Origin: a bacterium | GTDB taxonomy: Bacteria; Gemmatimonadota; Glassbacteria; GWA2-58-10 | DNA length: 62,741 nt | Reading direction: 5' to 3' | Assembly: GCA_021372515.1 (NCBI GenBank) | Contig: JAJFUG010000051.1 | Coordinates: forward strand, 1 to 62,741 | In this document: in pieces, positions 49,218-57,935 of the stretch | How positions within the stretch are numbered: the first letter of the stretch is position 1 | How the letters are laid out: each line of letters starts with the position of its first letter | Notes under the pieces: generated by a model | What the model saw: the letters and a program-made list of their open reading frames with translations, nothing else | Told to the model about the DNA's origin: nothing | Database searches by the model: none | Program-made: the position numbers and the translations under genes

Positions 49218-49933
49218 TTTCCGAGCCGGAGCTGAACCTGTCCGCTGCGCAGATAAGTCGGTTCGAAAGTGAAAATGTCCTGCACCCGTCGCCGCTGCGG
49301 CGCAGCCAGGACCAGCTCGCCCAGGAACGCGGCCTCGGGCAGGTTCAGGCGGGCGGCGGGACGGGAAAGGCTGAGGCCCTTGACACACAGGAGGCCCTCC
49401 CAGGCCGCCTCCGCTCCGGCCCCGGCGCAGATCAGGCGCCCGCCGGGCAGATCCAGATCCTCCAGGGCCGCGGCCAGCGCCTCGCCGCTCAGGGCGCAGG
49501 GGGCGAGCAGATCCCGGCCCTCGGCCGGACTGTCCGCCCAGAGGTAGACCGCGGCGTAGAACTCGCCCTGGCCCGCATCCAGCAGCGCCAGAGTCGGCAG
49601 GCCCTCCATGTGCGCGCCCCAGGCCAGGCACTCCAAGGTCCCCACGGCGTACAGGGGCTTGCCCAGCGACCAGGCCAGGGTCTTGGCCGTGGCCGCCGCG
49701 ATCCTGAGGCCCGTGAACGAGCCGGGCCCCGCGGCCAGGGCCAGGCCCTCCACCTGCGGCAGAGTCAGGCCCGCCCCCTCCAGCAGGTTCTGGATCAGGG
49801 AGAACAGCCGTTCGGTGTGGGAGGCCGGGCTGGAGCTGGTCCGGGTGGCGACAAGCCCCTGCGGGCCCGCCAGGGCCAGCGAGCCCACCGGCGTGGAGGT
49901 GTCGAGACAGAGCAGCAACGGGGATTCACTCAT
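49214..49933 (-). CDS. tsaB: tRNA t6A biosynthesis protein TsaB
   Basis: 239 residues of the ASKHA fold: LLLCLDTSTPVGSLALAG at the start, then SHTERLFSLIQNLL and GLALAAGPGSFTGLRIAAATAKTLAW. It is the platform partner of TsaD and TsaE for threonylcarbamoyladenosine in tRNA. The start overlaps the tsaE end by four bases. The C-terminal half is GC-rich and variable, as usual for the family. tsaD is not in this window. Confidence 0.95.
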   Translation of the reverse strand: MSESPLLLCLDTSTPVGSLALAGPQGLVATRTSSSPASHTERLFSLIQNLLEGAGLTLPQVEGLALAAGPGSFTGLRIAAATAKTLAWSLGKPLYAVGTLECLAWGAHMEGLPTLALLDAGQGEFYAAVYLWADSPAEGRDLLAPCALSGEALAAALEDLDLPGGRLICAGAGAEAAWEGLLCVKGLSLSRPAARLNLPEAAFLGELVLAAPQRRRVQDIFTFEPTYLRSGQVQLRLGK

Positions 49934-50436
49934 TGCTTATCCTTCCCATCCAGCCAGGCATCCAGGCCGCGCTCCAGGCCGGGCCAAAGCTCGCCGAAAC
50001 AGCGCAGGCGAACGCTGCGCCGCGTCGGGTCCAGCCAGCCGAGCTCCAGTTCCAGGCGGCGCCGGGGCAGAATGCCGCGCGCCCGCTCGGACCACTCCAT
50101 GCAGACTATCTCGGAGCCTGAGAGCACCTCCGGCAGGCCGATCCCCTCCAGATCCTCGGCGCTGTCCAGACGGTAGCAGTCCACGTGGACCAGTGGCCGG
50201 CAGCCGTCCTCGTAGCGGTTGATCAGCGTGTAGGTGGGGCTGGTGATCGGCTCGCCCACTCCCAGAGCCTTTCCCACCGCCTGGATCAGCGTGGTCTTGC
50301 CGCTGCCCAGCCCGCCGAACAGCGCCAGGGCGCCGGGGGAATCCATCGCTGCGGCCAGGACTGTCCCGAGCCGGACAGTCTCGGCCAGGTTTTCCAGAAT
50401 AAAAGCGCGCTCGAAGCGCGCAGGGCTCTCGCTCAT
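49930..50436 (-). CDS. tsaE: tRNA t6A biosynthesis ATPase TsaE
   Basis: 168 residues from ATG 50436 (MSESPARFERAFIL); a longer frame from 50505 has no site. Small P-loop ATPase: ALFGGLGSGKTTLIQAVGKALG (Walker A), then the TsaE motif SPTYTLINRYEDG, HVDCYRL, and CMEWSERARGILP. It stimulates the TsaB/TsaD/TsaC pathway. It is first of the tsaE-tsaB-rimI cluster, and all junctions overlap by four bases. Confidence 0.95.
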   Translation of the reverse strand: MSESPARFERAFILENLAETVRLGTVLAAAMDSPGALALFGGLGSGKTTLIQAVGKALGVGEPITSPTYTLINRYEDGCRPLVHVDCYRLDSAEDLEGIGLPEVLSGSEIVCMEWSERARGILPRRRLELELGWLDPTRRSVRLRCFGELWPGLERGLDAWLDGKDKQ

Positions 50437-50520
50437 GGTATCCGGGGTTGAAAGGTGCAAGTTTTTCGGACGCTTGAAACTAATCCCCGCGGCCCAGCCG
50501 CGCAAGACAGCCGTAAAGGC

Positions 50521-50555
50521 GACGGCCCCCCGGCAACGTGCACCGGCGGGCCGTC
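50521..50555 (-). terminator. Probable terminator hairpin after the 50.6-51.2 kb gene
   Basis: Arms GACGGCCC (50521-50528) and GGGCCGTC (50548-50555), GC-rich loop. The T run on minus is short, so termination is plausible, not certain. Confidence 0.5.
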
Positions 50556-50585
50556 AATCTATTCCGCATCAATCTATTGCGCTGC

Positions 50586-51191
50586 CTATTTCCTGCCACT
50601 GTCCAGCTGGTACTGCGCCTTGGCGGCGTTGAGCCGCTCGATCACCTTGATCCAGTTGCCGAAACGCAGGCTGTCGAAATAGGAGAATATCAGGTCCTGG
50701 CTCTGCAGATCGATGCTGCGGTCGAACAGGTAGATCGCGGACACGGGCGGCTGACGGATGTAGGCCACCTTGTCCATGAACTTGGGAGAGATCGGAATGA
50801 TCTGCAAAGGCTTGTATTCCATGCCGTGGCAATAGATCACCAACTCGTGCGGCTCGTAACGCACCTCCTGGCCCATGGCGCGGAAATTCACCAGGAACGG
50901 GATAGGCCCCTTGGAGTTGGTCGGGTCCATCGCCGGCCCGTTGCCGGGATTTTCCTTGATCAGGTTGCGAAAATATTCTTTCAGCTCGAGCGTGGCGTAG
51001 GTGATTATGCTCTCATCCATCACGGTGACCGAAACTTCCAGATCATCCGTGCGGGTGGTGGTGGTGATGTCGGTCTTGATCAATACCCCGTCATAATCCT
51101 CCGGCACATCCTCCCAGCCCTGGGCAAACAGGCTCAGGCAAAAAGACAGACTCAGGACGATCAGGCTGGTGCTCAGTTTACCGGGTTTCAT
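50586..51191 (-). CDS. Secreted protein of unknown function
   Basis: 201 residues from ATG 51191 after GAGGAG. Signal peptide 1-23 (LIVLSLSFCLSLFAQG). The mature protein has no cysteine-rich motif; features are EDYDGVLIKTDITTTTRTDDLEVSVTVMDES, an asparagine/proline-rich KENPGNGPAMDPTNSKG, then GQEVRYEPHELVIYCHGMEY and AYIRQPPVSAIYLFDRS. The pattern suggests a beta-rich periplasmic domain. It lies between tsaE and uvrA; no family recognised. Confidence 0.72.
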   Translation of the reverse strand: MKPGKLSTSLIVLSLSFCLSLFAQGWEDVPEDYDGVLIKTDITTTTRTDDLEVSVTVMDESIITYATLELKEYFRNLIKENPGNGPAMDPTNSKGPIPFLVNFRAMGQEVRYEPHELVIYCHGMEYKPLQIIPISPKFMDKVAYIRQPPVSAIYLFDRSIDLQSQDLIFSYFDSLRFGNWIKVIERLNAAKAQYQLDSGRK

Positions 51192-51326
51192 GGCGGCTCC
51201 TCGCTGCGGACCGGCGTGGAATGTATAGTTCACTTTTATTCCAAGTAAGTTGGACGGCTTGAAGAGTGCCTTTATTCACCAAGCAAGCACTCGATATTGT
51301 TCACCGGAAGATTGTTTCTGTCAAGG

Positions 51327-54140
51327 TTAATCTCCTGGCTCGAATGCCGGCGCAATCCGGCTGCCGAGTATACCCCGCAGCACCGCGCCGGTGCGACTTC
51401 TTTCACAGGCGGCCACCTGACGCGGATTCCCCTGGACCAGCAGCTCTCCGCCCTCGCCGCCGCCCTCCGGACCCAGGTCGACGATCCAGTCGGCCCGGAG
51501 CATGACCTCGGGGTTGTGCTCGATCAGCACCAGGCTGTGGCCGGAGTCGACCAGGCGGTCGAGCACGCGCAGAAGGCGCTGGGTGTCCTGGTGGTGCAGC
51601 CCGGTGGTGGGCTCATCCAGGATGTACATCCTTCCGCGGCCCCGCGAGGCCGAGGCCGGCTCGCAGAGCTGACGGGCGATCTTGAGCCGCTGGCTCTCCC
51701 CGCCGGAGAGGGTGGTGGCGCTCTGGCCAAGGCGCAAGTAGCCCAGCCCCACCGATTGCAGCACCCAGAGCGGCTTTCCTATCCCGGTCTCCGCGCCGAA
51801 AAACTCTATCGCCTCGTTGACTGTCATTTCGAGCACCCGGTCGAGCGTGGCCCCGTTGTACTTGACCCGCAGCACCCGCGGGCTGAACCGCTTACCGCCG
51901 CAAGTCTCGCAGGGCACGAAAATGTCGGCCATGAACTGCATCTCGATCCGCTCGTAGCCCGCGCCGCCGCAGGTTTCGCAGCGTCCACCCGCGGTGTTGA
52001 ACGAAAAGTCGCCCGCAGTGAGGCCCAGGCTCTGCGCCTGCTTCGTGCCGGCGAACAGCTTGCGGATCTCGTCATAGGCCTTCACATAGGTCACCGGGTT
52101 GGAGCGCGGTGTCCGCCCGATGGGACTCTGGTCCACCAGGGTCACTCCCGACAGGTAGTGCGGCTGTTCCAGGCAATCCAGGAACAGAGGGGCGGCAGTC
52201 TGCGCGCTCCGGTCCAGAGCGGCATCCAGGGCCGGGTAGAGGAGCCCGGTCACGAGCGAGCTTTTCCCGCTGCCGCTCACCCCGGTCACACAGGTGAAAC
52301 AGCCCACCGGGAACGAGACATCGATGCCGCGCAGGTTGTTGAGCCGCGCCCCGCGCAGGGTGATAAAGCGTTTTGTGGGCCGCGCCCGTCGCACGGCGGA
52401 CGCCTCCGGAGCGGCCAGCCAGCGTCCGGTGGGGGTGTCGGCCCCGGCCAGGCCCGCGGCGGGGCCGTTGTACAGCACAGTCCCCCCCTGCTCACCCGCG
52501 CCCGGCCCCAGCTCGACCAAATGAGCGGCGGCCTCGATCACGCTGCGGTCGTGCTCCACCACCAGAAGGCTGTTGCCCGCGGCCACCAGCTCGCGCAGCA
52601 CGCTGATGAGCCTCTCGGTGTCGCGCGGGTGCAGCCCGATAGTGGGCTCATCCAGCACGTACAGGGTGTCGGTCAGGCCGCTGCCCAGCAGGCGCGTGAG
52701 CATGATCCGCTGGTACTCGCCCCCGGAGAGGGTGCGGGTCATGCGGCCCAGGCTCAGGTAGCCCAGACCGACCCGGCGCATGAAATCCAGCCGCTGGACG
52801 ATCTCGCGCACCAGCTCGCCCGCGGCGGCCAGCCGGTTGGACGGCAGCCGGGCGGGAAGGCTTGCGATAAATCGTCCCAGGCAGTCCACATCCTCGGCCA
52901 GCAGCTCGCCGAAAGTGCGGCCCTCCACGCGCACGCAGCCGGCCTCCGGGCGCAGCCGCGAGCCGCCGCAGGCGGGGCAGAGCCGCTCGCTCTGGTAGGA
53001 GCGCAGGAAAAAGCGGATGTACTGCTTGTATTTCTTGGCCTCCAGCTTGCGCAGGAACGGCAGCACGCCCTCGAACCAGCCCTCGCCCTCCAGCAGCGCC
53101 TTTCTCTGCGTCTCGGGCAGGCTGTCCCAGCGCGCGTGCATGTCGATCACGCTCTCCAGGCAGAAAGTGCGCAGGGCCTCGCGGCGGCCCTCGTAGCGTG
53201 GCTTGGCCCAGGGGTCGAGCGCGCCCTCGGTTAGGGAGCGCGAGCGGTCGGGCACAATCAGGCCGAGGTCGTAGTCCAGCAGGTTGCCGAAACCCCGGCA
53301 GAGCGGGCAGGCGCCATAGGGGTTGTTGAACGAGAACAGGTTATGGGTCGGCTCGGGGAAGTTGCGGTCGCAGGCGGCGCAGTGGTAGTGTGCGCTGAAC
53401 CGCAGCGGCTCGGCCTGCCCCTCAACGATCACCGCGGCCCGTCCCTCGCCGTGATGGTACGCCTGGCGCAGGGCCTCGTCCAGACGGCCGCGGGAGGCGG
53501 CCTCCAGGCGCAGACGGTCCACCGCCACGAGCAGCGGCTCCTCCGGGGCCAGGCCCTCCAGGGCCGACTGCTCATCCAGGCGCAGATATTCCAGGCCGTC
53601 CCCGCGCCAGGCGTGGATGAAACCCAGGGCCAGAAGGCTCTCGCGCAGAGCGGCGGGGTTCACCTGCGCCGAGCGCGGCGGGGCGAACGCCACCGTGGCC
53701 GCCCCGCCCGGGTGCCCGGCCAGAATGCGGTCCGAGACCGCATCCGGCGTGTCCGGGACCACCGCGTTCCCGCAGCCGGGGCAGTAAGTTATCCCGGCGC
53801 GCGAGAACAGCAGGCGCATATAATCCAGGATCTCGGTGATAGTGCCGACCGTGGAACGGGAGGTATTGACCGGGTTGCGCTGCTCCACGGCCACCGCCGG
53901 GCTGAGGCCCTCAATGCGGTCGAAATCAGGCCGCGGAATGCGTTCCATGAATTGCAGGACATAGGTGGGCAGGGTTTCGAGGAAACGGCGGCGGCTCTCC
54001 TGGTACAGGGTGTCGAACACGAGCGAGCTCTTGCCCGAGCCCGAGACCCCGGTCACCACGACCAGGCTGCCGCGCGGCAGCTCCAGGTCGATATTCTTCA
54101 GGTTGTTCTGGCGTGCGCCCGTGACTGTGATGCGGTCCAA
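51327..54140 (-). CDS. uvrA: Excinuclease ABC subunit A (UvrA-type)
   Basis: 937 residues, full length for UvrA. Two ABC ATPase halves each with GVSGSGKSSL, signature helices near LSGGEYQRIMLTRLLGSG and LSGGESQRLKIARQL, and zinc modules CPGCGNAV, CAACDRNF plus CPLCRG, CPACGG and CETCGG. The N-terminal portion RFLETLPTYVLQFMERIPRPDFDRIEGLSPAVAVEQRNPVNTSRSTVGT differs from the E. coli form (e.g. PTYVLQF), as in a class seen in Planctomycetes-like and other bacteria. It probably recognises DNA damage, but could be a UvrA paralogue. Start TTG 54140; weak site. Confidence 0.9.
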   Translation of the reverse strand: MDRITVTGARQNNLKNIDLELPRGSLVVVTGVSGSGKSSLVFDTLYQESRRRFLETLPTYVLQFMERIPRPDFDRIEGLSPAVAVEQRNPVNTSRSTVGTITEILDYMRLLFSRAGITYCPGCGNAVVPDTPDAVSDRILAGHPGGAATVAFAPPRSAQVNPAALRESLLALGFIHAWRGDGLEYLRLDEQSALEGLAPEEPLLVAVDRLRLEAASRGRLDEALRQAYHHGEGRAAVIVEGQAEPLRFSAHYHCAACDRNFPEPTHNLFSFNNPYGACPLCRGFGNLLDYDLGLIVPDRSRSLTEGALDPWAKPRYEGRREALRTFCLESVIDMHARWDSLPETQRKALLEGEGWFEGVLPFLRKLEAKKYKQYIRFFLRSYQSERLCPACGGSRLRPEAGCVRVEGRTFGELLAEDVDCLGRFIASLPARLPSNRLAAAGELVREIVQRLDFMRRVGLGYLSLGRMTRTLSGGEYQRIMLTRLLGSGLTDTLYVLDEPTIGLHPRDTERLISVLRELVAAGNSLLVVEHDRSVIEAAAHLVELGPGAGEQGGTVLYNGPAAGLAGADTPTGRWLAAPEASAVRRARPTKRFITLRGARLNNLRGIDVSFPVGCFTCVTGVSGSGKSSLVTGLLYPALDAALDRSAQTAAPLFLDCLEQPHYLSGVTLVDQSPIGRTPRSNPVTYVKAYDEIRKLFAGTKQAQSLGLTAGDFSFNTAGGRCETCGGAGYERIEMQFMADIFVPCETCGGKRFSPRVLRVKYNGATLDRVLEMTVNEAIEFFGAETGIGKPLWVLQSVGLGYLRLGQSATTLSGGESQRLKIARQLCEPASASRGRGRMYILDEPTTGLHHQDTQRLLRVLDRLVDSGHSLVLIEHNPEVMLRADWIVDLGPEGGGEGGELLVQGNPRQVAACERSRTGAVLRGILGSRIAPAFEPGD

Positions 54141-54194
54141 GTTGTCCGTCCGTGCCGGTTCGTAGTGAGGCGGTTTGCGGCCCCGCCTGAGAGG

Positions 54195-54998
54195 CTAACG
54201 GGACGGGCTGAGCAGGATCAGCGCTTCCTCGATCCGCCGCAGGTCCACGGTGGTGTTCTTGCAGGGTCCCTCGGGACGGCAGTTGGGCACGGCGAAAGTG
54301 GGGATCACCGGGGCGACATCCTGCAGCCCGGCCACCAGGTCGCGCTCGCAGGCCACGGCGATGATGCGGCTCGGGCGGTGGTCGTGGATCAGCTTGCGCG
54401 CTTTCTCGCCCCCGGGCACGGTGTGCACCAGGGCGCCGTAGCGCTCGGCCAGGGCCTGGATGCCGCGGCGGCTGTCCACGGTCAGACAGTGGGGTAGAAG
54501 CACCAGCAGCGGCCCGGAGCCGGTGTTGATCCGCGCCCCGCGCACCAGGGCGTTGCTCAGGTTGACAAACGAGTTGCCCATCCGGTCGCGGCTGATCCCG
54601 AAACGCCGCCCGAGGCGGAACACGAGCGGCAGCAGCAGGTGGAAACTGCGCTGCACCGGCTCCACGCGCCAGTGCAGACGGCGCCCGGTCAGAAGCGGCA
54701 GGGCCAGGGCGCAGAACCAGAGCACCACCGCCGCGCCCGCGGCCAGCAGAGCCACCAGCACGACACTCGCCAGCAGGTGGTGCCAACCCTCCAGACGCGG
54801 GGCGATCATGTAGTAGATCAGCCCGCCGCAGAGCAGCACGAACAGCAATGATAGGAAAGCGAAGCCGATGAAGACCCGCTGGTCCTCATTCAGGGCCCAC
54901 TGGCTCTCCACCGCGCCGTCCCAGTCCGACCACTCGTTGCCCAGCTTGCGGTCGGCCGCCGGCCGGGCCTCGGGGATGTCCTTGGTCTCATCTGCCAT
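54195..54998 (-). CDS. DUF116-family membrane protein
   Basis: 267 residues from ATG 54998. The acidic N-terminus (50 residues) precedes two transmembrane helices (about 43-64 and 72-100), then the DUF116 domain: LLVLLPHCLTVDSRRGIQALAERYGALVHTVPGGEKARKLIHDHRPSRIIAVACERDLVAGLQDVAPVIPTFAVPNCRPEGPCKNTTVD. Cys residues in ACERD and in PNCRPEGPCKNT are the family hallmark. DUF116 proteins have unknown function; they often lie near lipoate, cobalt or Fe-S enzymes. It overlaps no neighbour and ends 54 bases before uvrA's start. Confidence 0.9.
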   Translation of the reverse strand: MADETKDIPEARPAADRKLGNEWSDWDGAVESQWALNEDQRVFIGFAFLSLLFVLLCGGLIYYMIAPRLEGWHHLLASVVLVALLAAGAAVVLWFCALALPLLTGRRLHWRVEPVQRSFHLLLPLVFRLGRRFGISRDRMGNSFVNLSNALVRGARINTGSGPLLVLLPHCLTVDSRRGIQALAERYGALVHTVPGGEKARKLIHDHRPSRIIAVACERDLVAGLQDVAPVIPTFAVPNCRPEGPCKNTTVDLRRIEEALILLSPSR

Positions 54999-55138
54999 AG
55001 TCGATGCACCTGCAAACTCCCGGCCTGTAAGCCTCTGCCACCGGCCGGGAACGGGTTCCAGACACATACGGCCGGGGAATCCCCCGGCCGTATGTGGACA
55101 GGCGTGTCAGGGCGCGGCTCCCTTGTGCGACAGCGGAA

Positions 55139-55342
55139 TCAGGAGGCGGCGGAATTGAGCTCGCTCAAGAGCAATTCCAGGTCCAGCGCGTGCATCCGGG
55201 CGCCCATGAACAGCGGCTCGCCCGAAAAGCTGGGGCATTGGAAACAGTCCTTGCCGAAATGTTTCTCGATCACCACGCGCGCGGCTGGGCTCGACATCGC
55301 GGCGTCCCTGATCGTCGTATATTCGTCGAATTGCGTTTTCAT
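55139..55342 (-). CDS. Small DUF1858-like protein
   Basis: 67 residues (MKTQFDEYTTIRD...). It has one Cys pair in KDCFQCPSFSGEPL, then MHALDLELLLSELN. The CxxC followed by a GEPL-type turn and an acidic helix (LDLELLLSELN) match DUF1858/ScdA-N-like domains that precede hybrid-cluster or Fe-S repair proteins. In-frame starts ATG 55360 and TTG 55369 are also possible. It lies between DUF116 and NfuA-like, so an Fe-S or redox role is likely by context. Confidence 0.72.
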   Translation of the reverse strand: MKTQFDEYTTIRDAAMSSPAARVVIEKHFGKDCFQCPSFSGEPLFMGARMHALDLELLLSELNSAAS

Positions 55343-55439
55343 CCGGGGCAGTCCCACCATCCGGGTCAAAGAGGATTCGAAATACCGGCGCAGAGTGATA
55401 CGATTCCGCCACCGGGAAACGTCATAGCGGCGCTTGGGC

Positions 55440-55661
55440 TCAGACCGCCTCCACGCCCTTGATCTGCGGGATTTTCTCTTTCAGGACCCGCTCGACGCCC
55501 ATCTGAAGGGTCATGGCCGCGCCGGGGCAGCCGGAGCAGGCGCCCTTGAGACGCACCTTGACAATATTGTCCTCGGTCAGGTCCACAAACTCGATATCCC
55601 CGCCGTCGGCCTGCAGGTACACGCGCAGACCATTGATTACCGCCTCGATCTGGTCTTTCAT
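55440..55661 (-). CDS. NifU C-terminal-domain protein (NfuA-like Fe-S carrier)
   Basis: 73 residues, the complete NifU-like domain: VINGLRVYLQADGGDIEFVDL, then VKVRLKGACSGCPGAAMTLQMGVERVLKEKIPQIKGVEAV. The CSGCPGA motif supplies two cysteines that bind a [4Fe-4S] cluster between two monomers. It delivers clusters to apo-enzymes such as IorA. It starts ATG 55661 and stands alone on minus between the DUF1858-like and TPR genes. Confidence 0.95.
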   Translation of the reverse strand: MKDQIEAVINGLRVYLQADGGDIEFVDLTEDNIVKVRLKGACSGCPGAAMTLQMGVERVLKEKIPQIKGVEAV

Positions 55662-55681
55662 CGCTCAAGCCTCCCTGGAGT

Positions 55682-55699
55682 CCGGGCCGTGCGGCCCGG
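55682..55699. repeat. 18-base palindrome matching 38657-38682
   Basis: CCGGGCCG-TG-CGGCCCGG, the exact reverse complement of the core of the palindrome after the glycosidases. It lies between the NfuA-like gene and the TPR gene. Confidence 0.6.
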
Positions 55700-55730
55700 C
55701 CGTTGCATGCTTTCCGTCCCCGTTGCGGGG

Positions 55731-56519
55731 TCAGATTTCGTGAAGCCGGCTCTCACCATAAGCCATTTTCCGGATTTTTTCCAGCTTTTCCTTGTAGTAC
55801 TCTATGTTGGGCGGGTTCTGCTCCACCGCCTTGCGGATGAAAGTGAGCGCCCGCAGGTATTCCTTGCGCTTGAAATAGACCTCGGCCAGGGTGTCGAGGT
55901 ATTCCGGGTTGTCCTTGTCCAGTTCCAGGGAGCGGCGGCTGAGCGCCTCCGCCTGGTTGAGGTTCGTGTTCAGCTCGGCGTAGGTCCAGGCCAGGTTGTT
56001 GTAGGCCGGGGCGTTGGTCGAGTCCTGGGCGATCACCTGGCTGTAAGCCAGGATCGCGTCGTCGTAATAGCCCTTCTCCAGATACAGGTTGCCGAGCATG
56101 AAACTGAGTTCCGTGTCGGCGGGGTCTTTCTCGACGGCTTTCTCCAAATGCTCCAGGGCCTGGTCCAGCTTGCCGCGGGACAAAAGCAGCTGGCCCAGCA
56201 TCAGGTGGTAGTTGAGCAGGAAATCCACCCCGGTCCAGACCACCGCCCCCAGCAGAAGGCCCAGTATCACCCGACGCAGGGTGAACCGCCGCCTGAGCGG
56301 CGGCCGCACAACAGGGGCCTGGTCCAGGCGCGAGCTGCGAAGCCCCGCCTCCCAGCGGTTCAGGCTCAGGGCGAACCCGTCCAGAAACCGCTCCGCCGCC
56401 CGGGCGCAATAGTCGCACCGCCCGGCCGAGTCCAGGCATTGCCCGCAGTAGGACCGTCCGCAATCGACACACACGCCGGTCGCCGGCGTGAGATAGTGCA
56501 CACAGCAATGTTGTTCCAT
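55731..56519 (-). CDS. Zinc-finger/TPR single-pass membrane protein
   Basis: 262 residues from ATG 56519 (a longer frame from 56687 is not conserved). It begins with a B-box-like zinc finger (MEQHCCVHYLTPATGVCVDCGRSYCGQCLDSAGRCDYCARAAERF, eight Cys/His). A basic linker leads to one transmembrane segment (about 85-105, VILGLLLGAVVWTGVDFLL), then TPRs (YHLMLGQLLLSRGKLDQALEHLEKAVEKDPADTELSF, and NAPAYNNLAWTYAELN). The finger is cytoplasmic and the TPR domain exported. It is divergent from pilT. Confidence 0.82.
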   Translation of the reverse strand: MEQHCCVHYLTPATGVCVDCGRSYCGQCLDSAGRCDYCARAAERFLDGFALSLNRWEAGLRSSRLDQAPVVRPPLRRRFTLRRVILGLLLGAVVWTGVDFLLNYHLMLGQLLLSRGKLDQALEHLEKAVEKDPADTELSFMLGNLYLEKGYYDDAILAYSQVIAQDSTNAPAYNNLAWTYAELNTNLNQAEALSRRSLELDKDNPEYLDTLAEVYFKRKEYLRALTFIRKAVEQNPPNIEYYKEKLEKIRKMAYGESRLHEI

Positions 56520-56659
56520 CCACTGGCCTTTCCAGATTAACGCACAATCAATATATCTTGTTGCGCAACCCCACGCCAACAGATTTTCGTGTCCCGGTCC
56601 GCGGCGCTCCCGAACCCTGCAGGGTGGCCTCCGCCCGCGGAACCCCGGCCGGATTGAAC

Positions 56660-56688
56660 TTGACAAAAACCGTGGCGGGGTGTACAAT
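56660..56688 (+). promoter_or_regulatory. Predicted pilT-cluster promoter
   Basis: TTGACA (56660-56665), exact 17-base spacer, TACAAT (56683-56688): one of the best sigma70-like promoters here. The pilT ATG is about 190 bases downstream, so there is a long leader. Confidence 0.65.
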
Positions 56689-56877
56689 CAATCAGTCTGC
56701 CATAAGTTCGGATTTGCTTTGATTTCAACGGGTTGCAGATAATGCTGCGGCCTGTTGCGAGTTGTTGTTACACCGTTCAAGCCGGTTCACCCGCAGGCGC
56801 AGCGCCGTGGAGGCAGTCGCGGGCTTGCGCTTGTCACATTCAGTTCTGCCGTTTCATTCCAAGGACCTGGAGAGCGC

Positions 56878-57927
56878 ATGGACATCGCGGAACTTCTTCT
56901 TTTCGCCCACAAACAGGGGGCCTCCGACCTGCACCTCAGCTCCGGCGAACCGCCTCGGATTAGGGTCCACGGCGAGATGCTACCGGTAAAGGTCCCGCCG
57001 CTGGACAAAAAGGAAGTCCACGCGATGATCTACGACATCCTGAACGACCGCCAGCGCAAGAGCTTCGAGGAGAGCCACGACATGGACTTCTCGTTCGAGC
57101 TGGGCGACGTGGCGCGGTTCAGGGTCAACGCTTTCGTGCAGCACCGCGGCGAGGCGGCCGTGTTCCGTACGATCCCCACCGAGGTGCTCAGTTTCGACAA
57201 GCTGGGCCTGCCGGCCAACCTGCGCAACCTGTCCAAGCTGGAAAAGGGCATAGTCCTTGTCACCGGCCCCACCGGCAGCGGCAAGAGCACCACCCTGGCC
57301 GCGATCATCGACCTGATCAACGACACCCGCCACGGCCATATCCTGACCATCGAGGACCCGATCGAGTTCGTGCACCGCTCGAAGAACTGCCTGGTCAGCC
57401 AGCGCGAGATAGGGCCCCACACGCACTCGTTCGCCAACGCCCTGCGCAGCGCCCTGCGCGAGGACCCCGACATTATCCTGGTGGGCGAAATGCGCGACCT
57501 GGAAACGATCCAGCTCGCCCTGACCGCGGCCGAAACCGGCCACCTGGTGTTCGGCACGCTGCACACCTCCAGCGCGCCCAAGACCGTGGACCGCATTGTG
57601 GACGTGTTCCCGGCCGAGGAGCAGTCCCAGATACGGGCCATGTTCGCCGAAAGCTGCCGGGCGGTGATCAGCCAGGCCCTGCTGCGCAAGAAAGGCGGCA
57701 AGGGGCGTGTGGCCGCGCTCGAGATAATGATCGGCACACCGGCGGTGCGCAACCTGATCCGCGAGGGCAAGATCGCCCAGCTGCCCTCGGCGCTCCAGAC
57801 CGGCCAGAAATGGGGCATGCAGACCTTGGACCAGCACCTCAAGGACCTGGTGTTCAAGGGCGTGGTGGACAAGGAAACCGCGCTACCATTCGCCTCCGAC
57901 CCGGAGCTGTTCGAGCGCAGTTTCTAA
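56878..57927 (+). CDS. pilT: Type IV pilus twitching-motility ATPase PilT
   Basis: 349 residues from ATG after GGAGAG. PAS-like N-terminal domain (GASDLHLSSGEPPRIRVHGEM), then the ATPase: Walker A GPTGSGKSTTLAAIIDLI, ASP box TIEDPIEFVHRS, Walker B DPDIILVGEMRDLETI, His box TGHLVFGTLHTSSA, and the PilT mark AVRNLIREGK. It powers pilus retraction. A repeat element, not an intergenic promoter, separates it from the next PilT. Confidence 0.97.
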   Translation: MDIAELLLFAHKQGASDLHLSSGEPPRIRVHGEMLPVKVPPLDKKEVHAMIYDILNDRQRKSFEESHDMDFSFELGDVARFRVNAFVQHRGEAAVFRTIPTEVLSFDKLGLPANLRNLSKLEKGIVLVTGPTGSGKSTTLAAIIDLINDTRHGHILTIEDPIEFVHRSKNCLVSQREIGPHTHSFANALRSALREDPDIILVGEMRDLETIQLALTAAETGHLVFGTLHTSSAPKTVDRIVDVFPAEEQSQIRAMFAESCRAVISQALLRKKGGKGRVAALEIMIGTPAVRNLIREGKIAQLPSALQTGQKWGMQTLDQHLKDLVFKGVVDKETALPFASDPELFERSF

Positions 57928-57935
57928 AAATAGTT

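Noticed and set aside
51297-53234. 645-codon open frame on plus opposite uvrA
   Set aside because: Antisense shadow of the conserved UvrA frame; no motifs and no ribosome site.
55107-55412. 101-codon minus frame overlapping the DUF1858-like gene
   Set aside because: Arg/Gly-rich shadow in another frame; the 55139-55342 frame has the CxxC motif.
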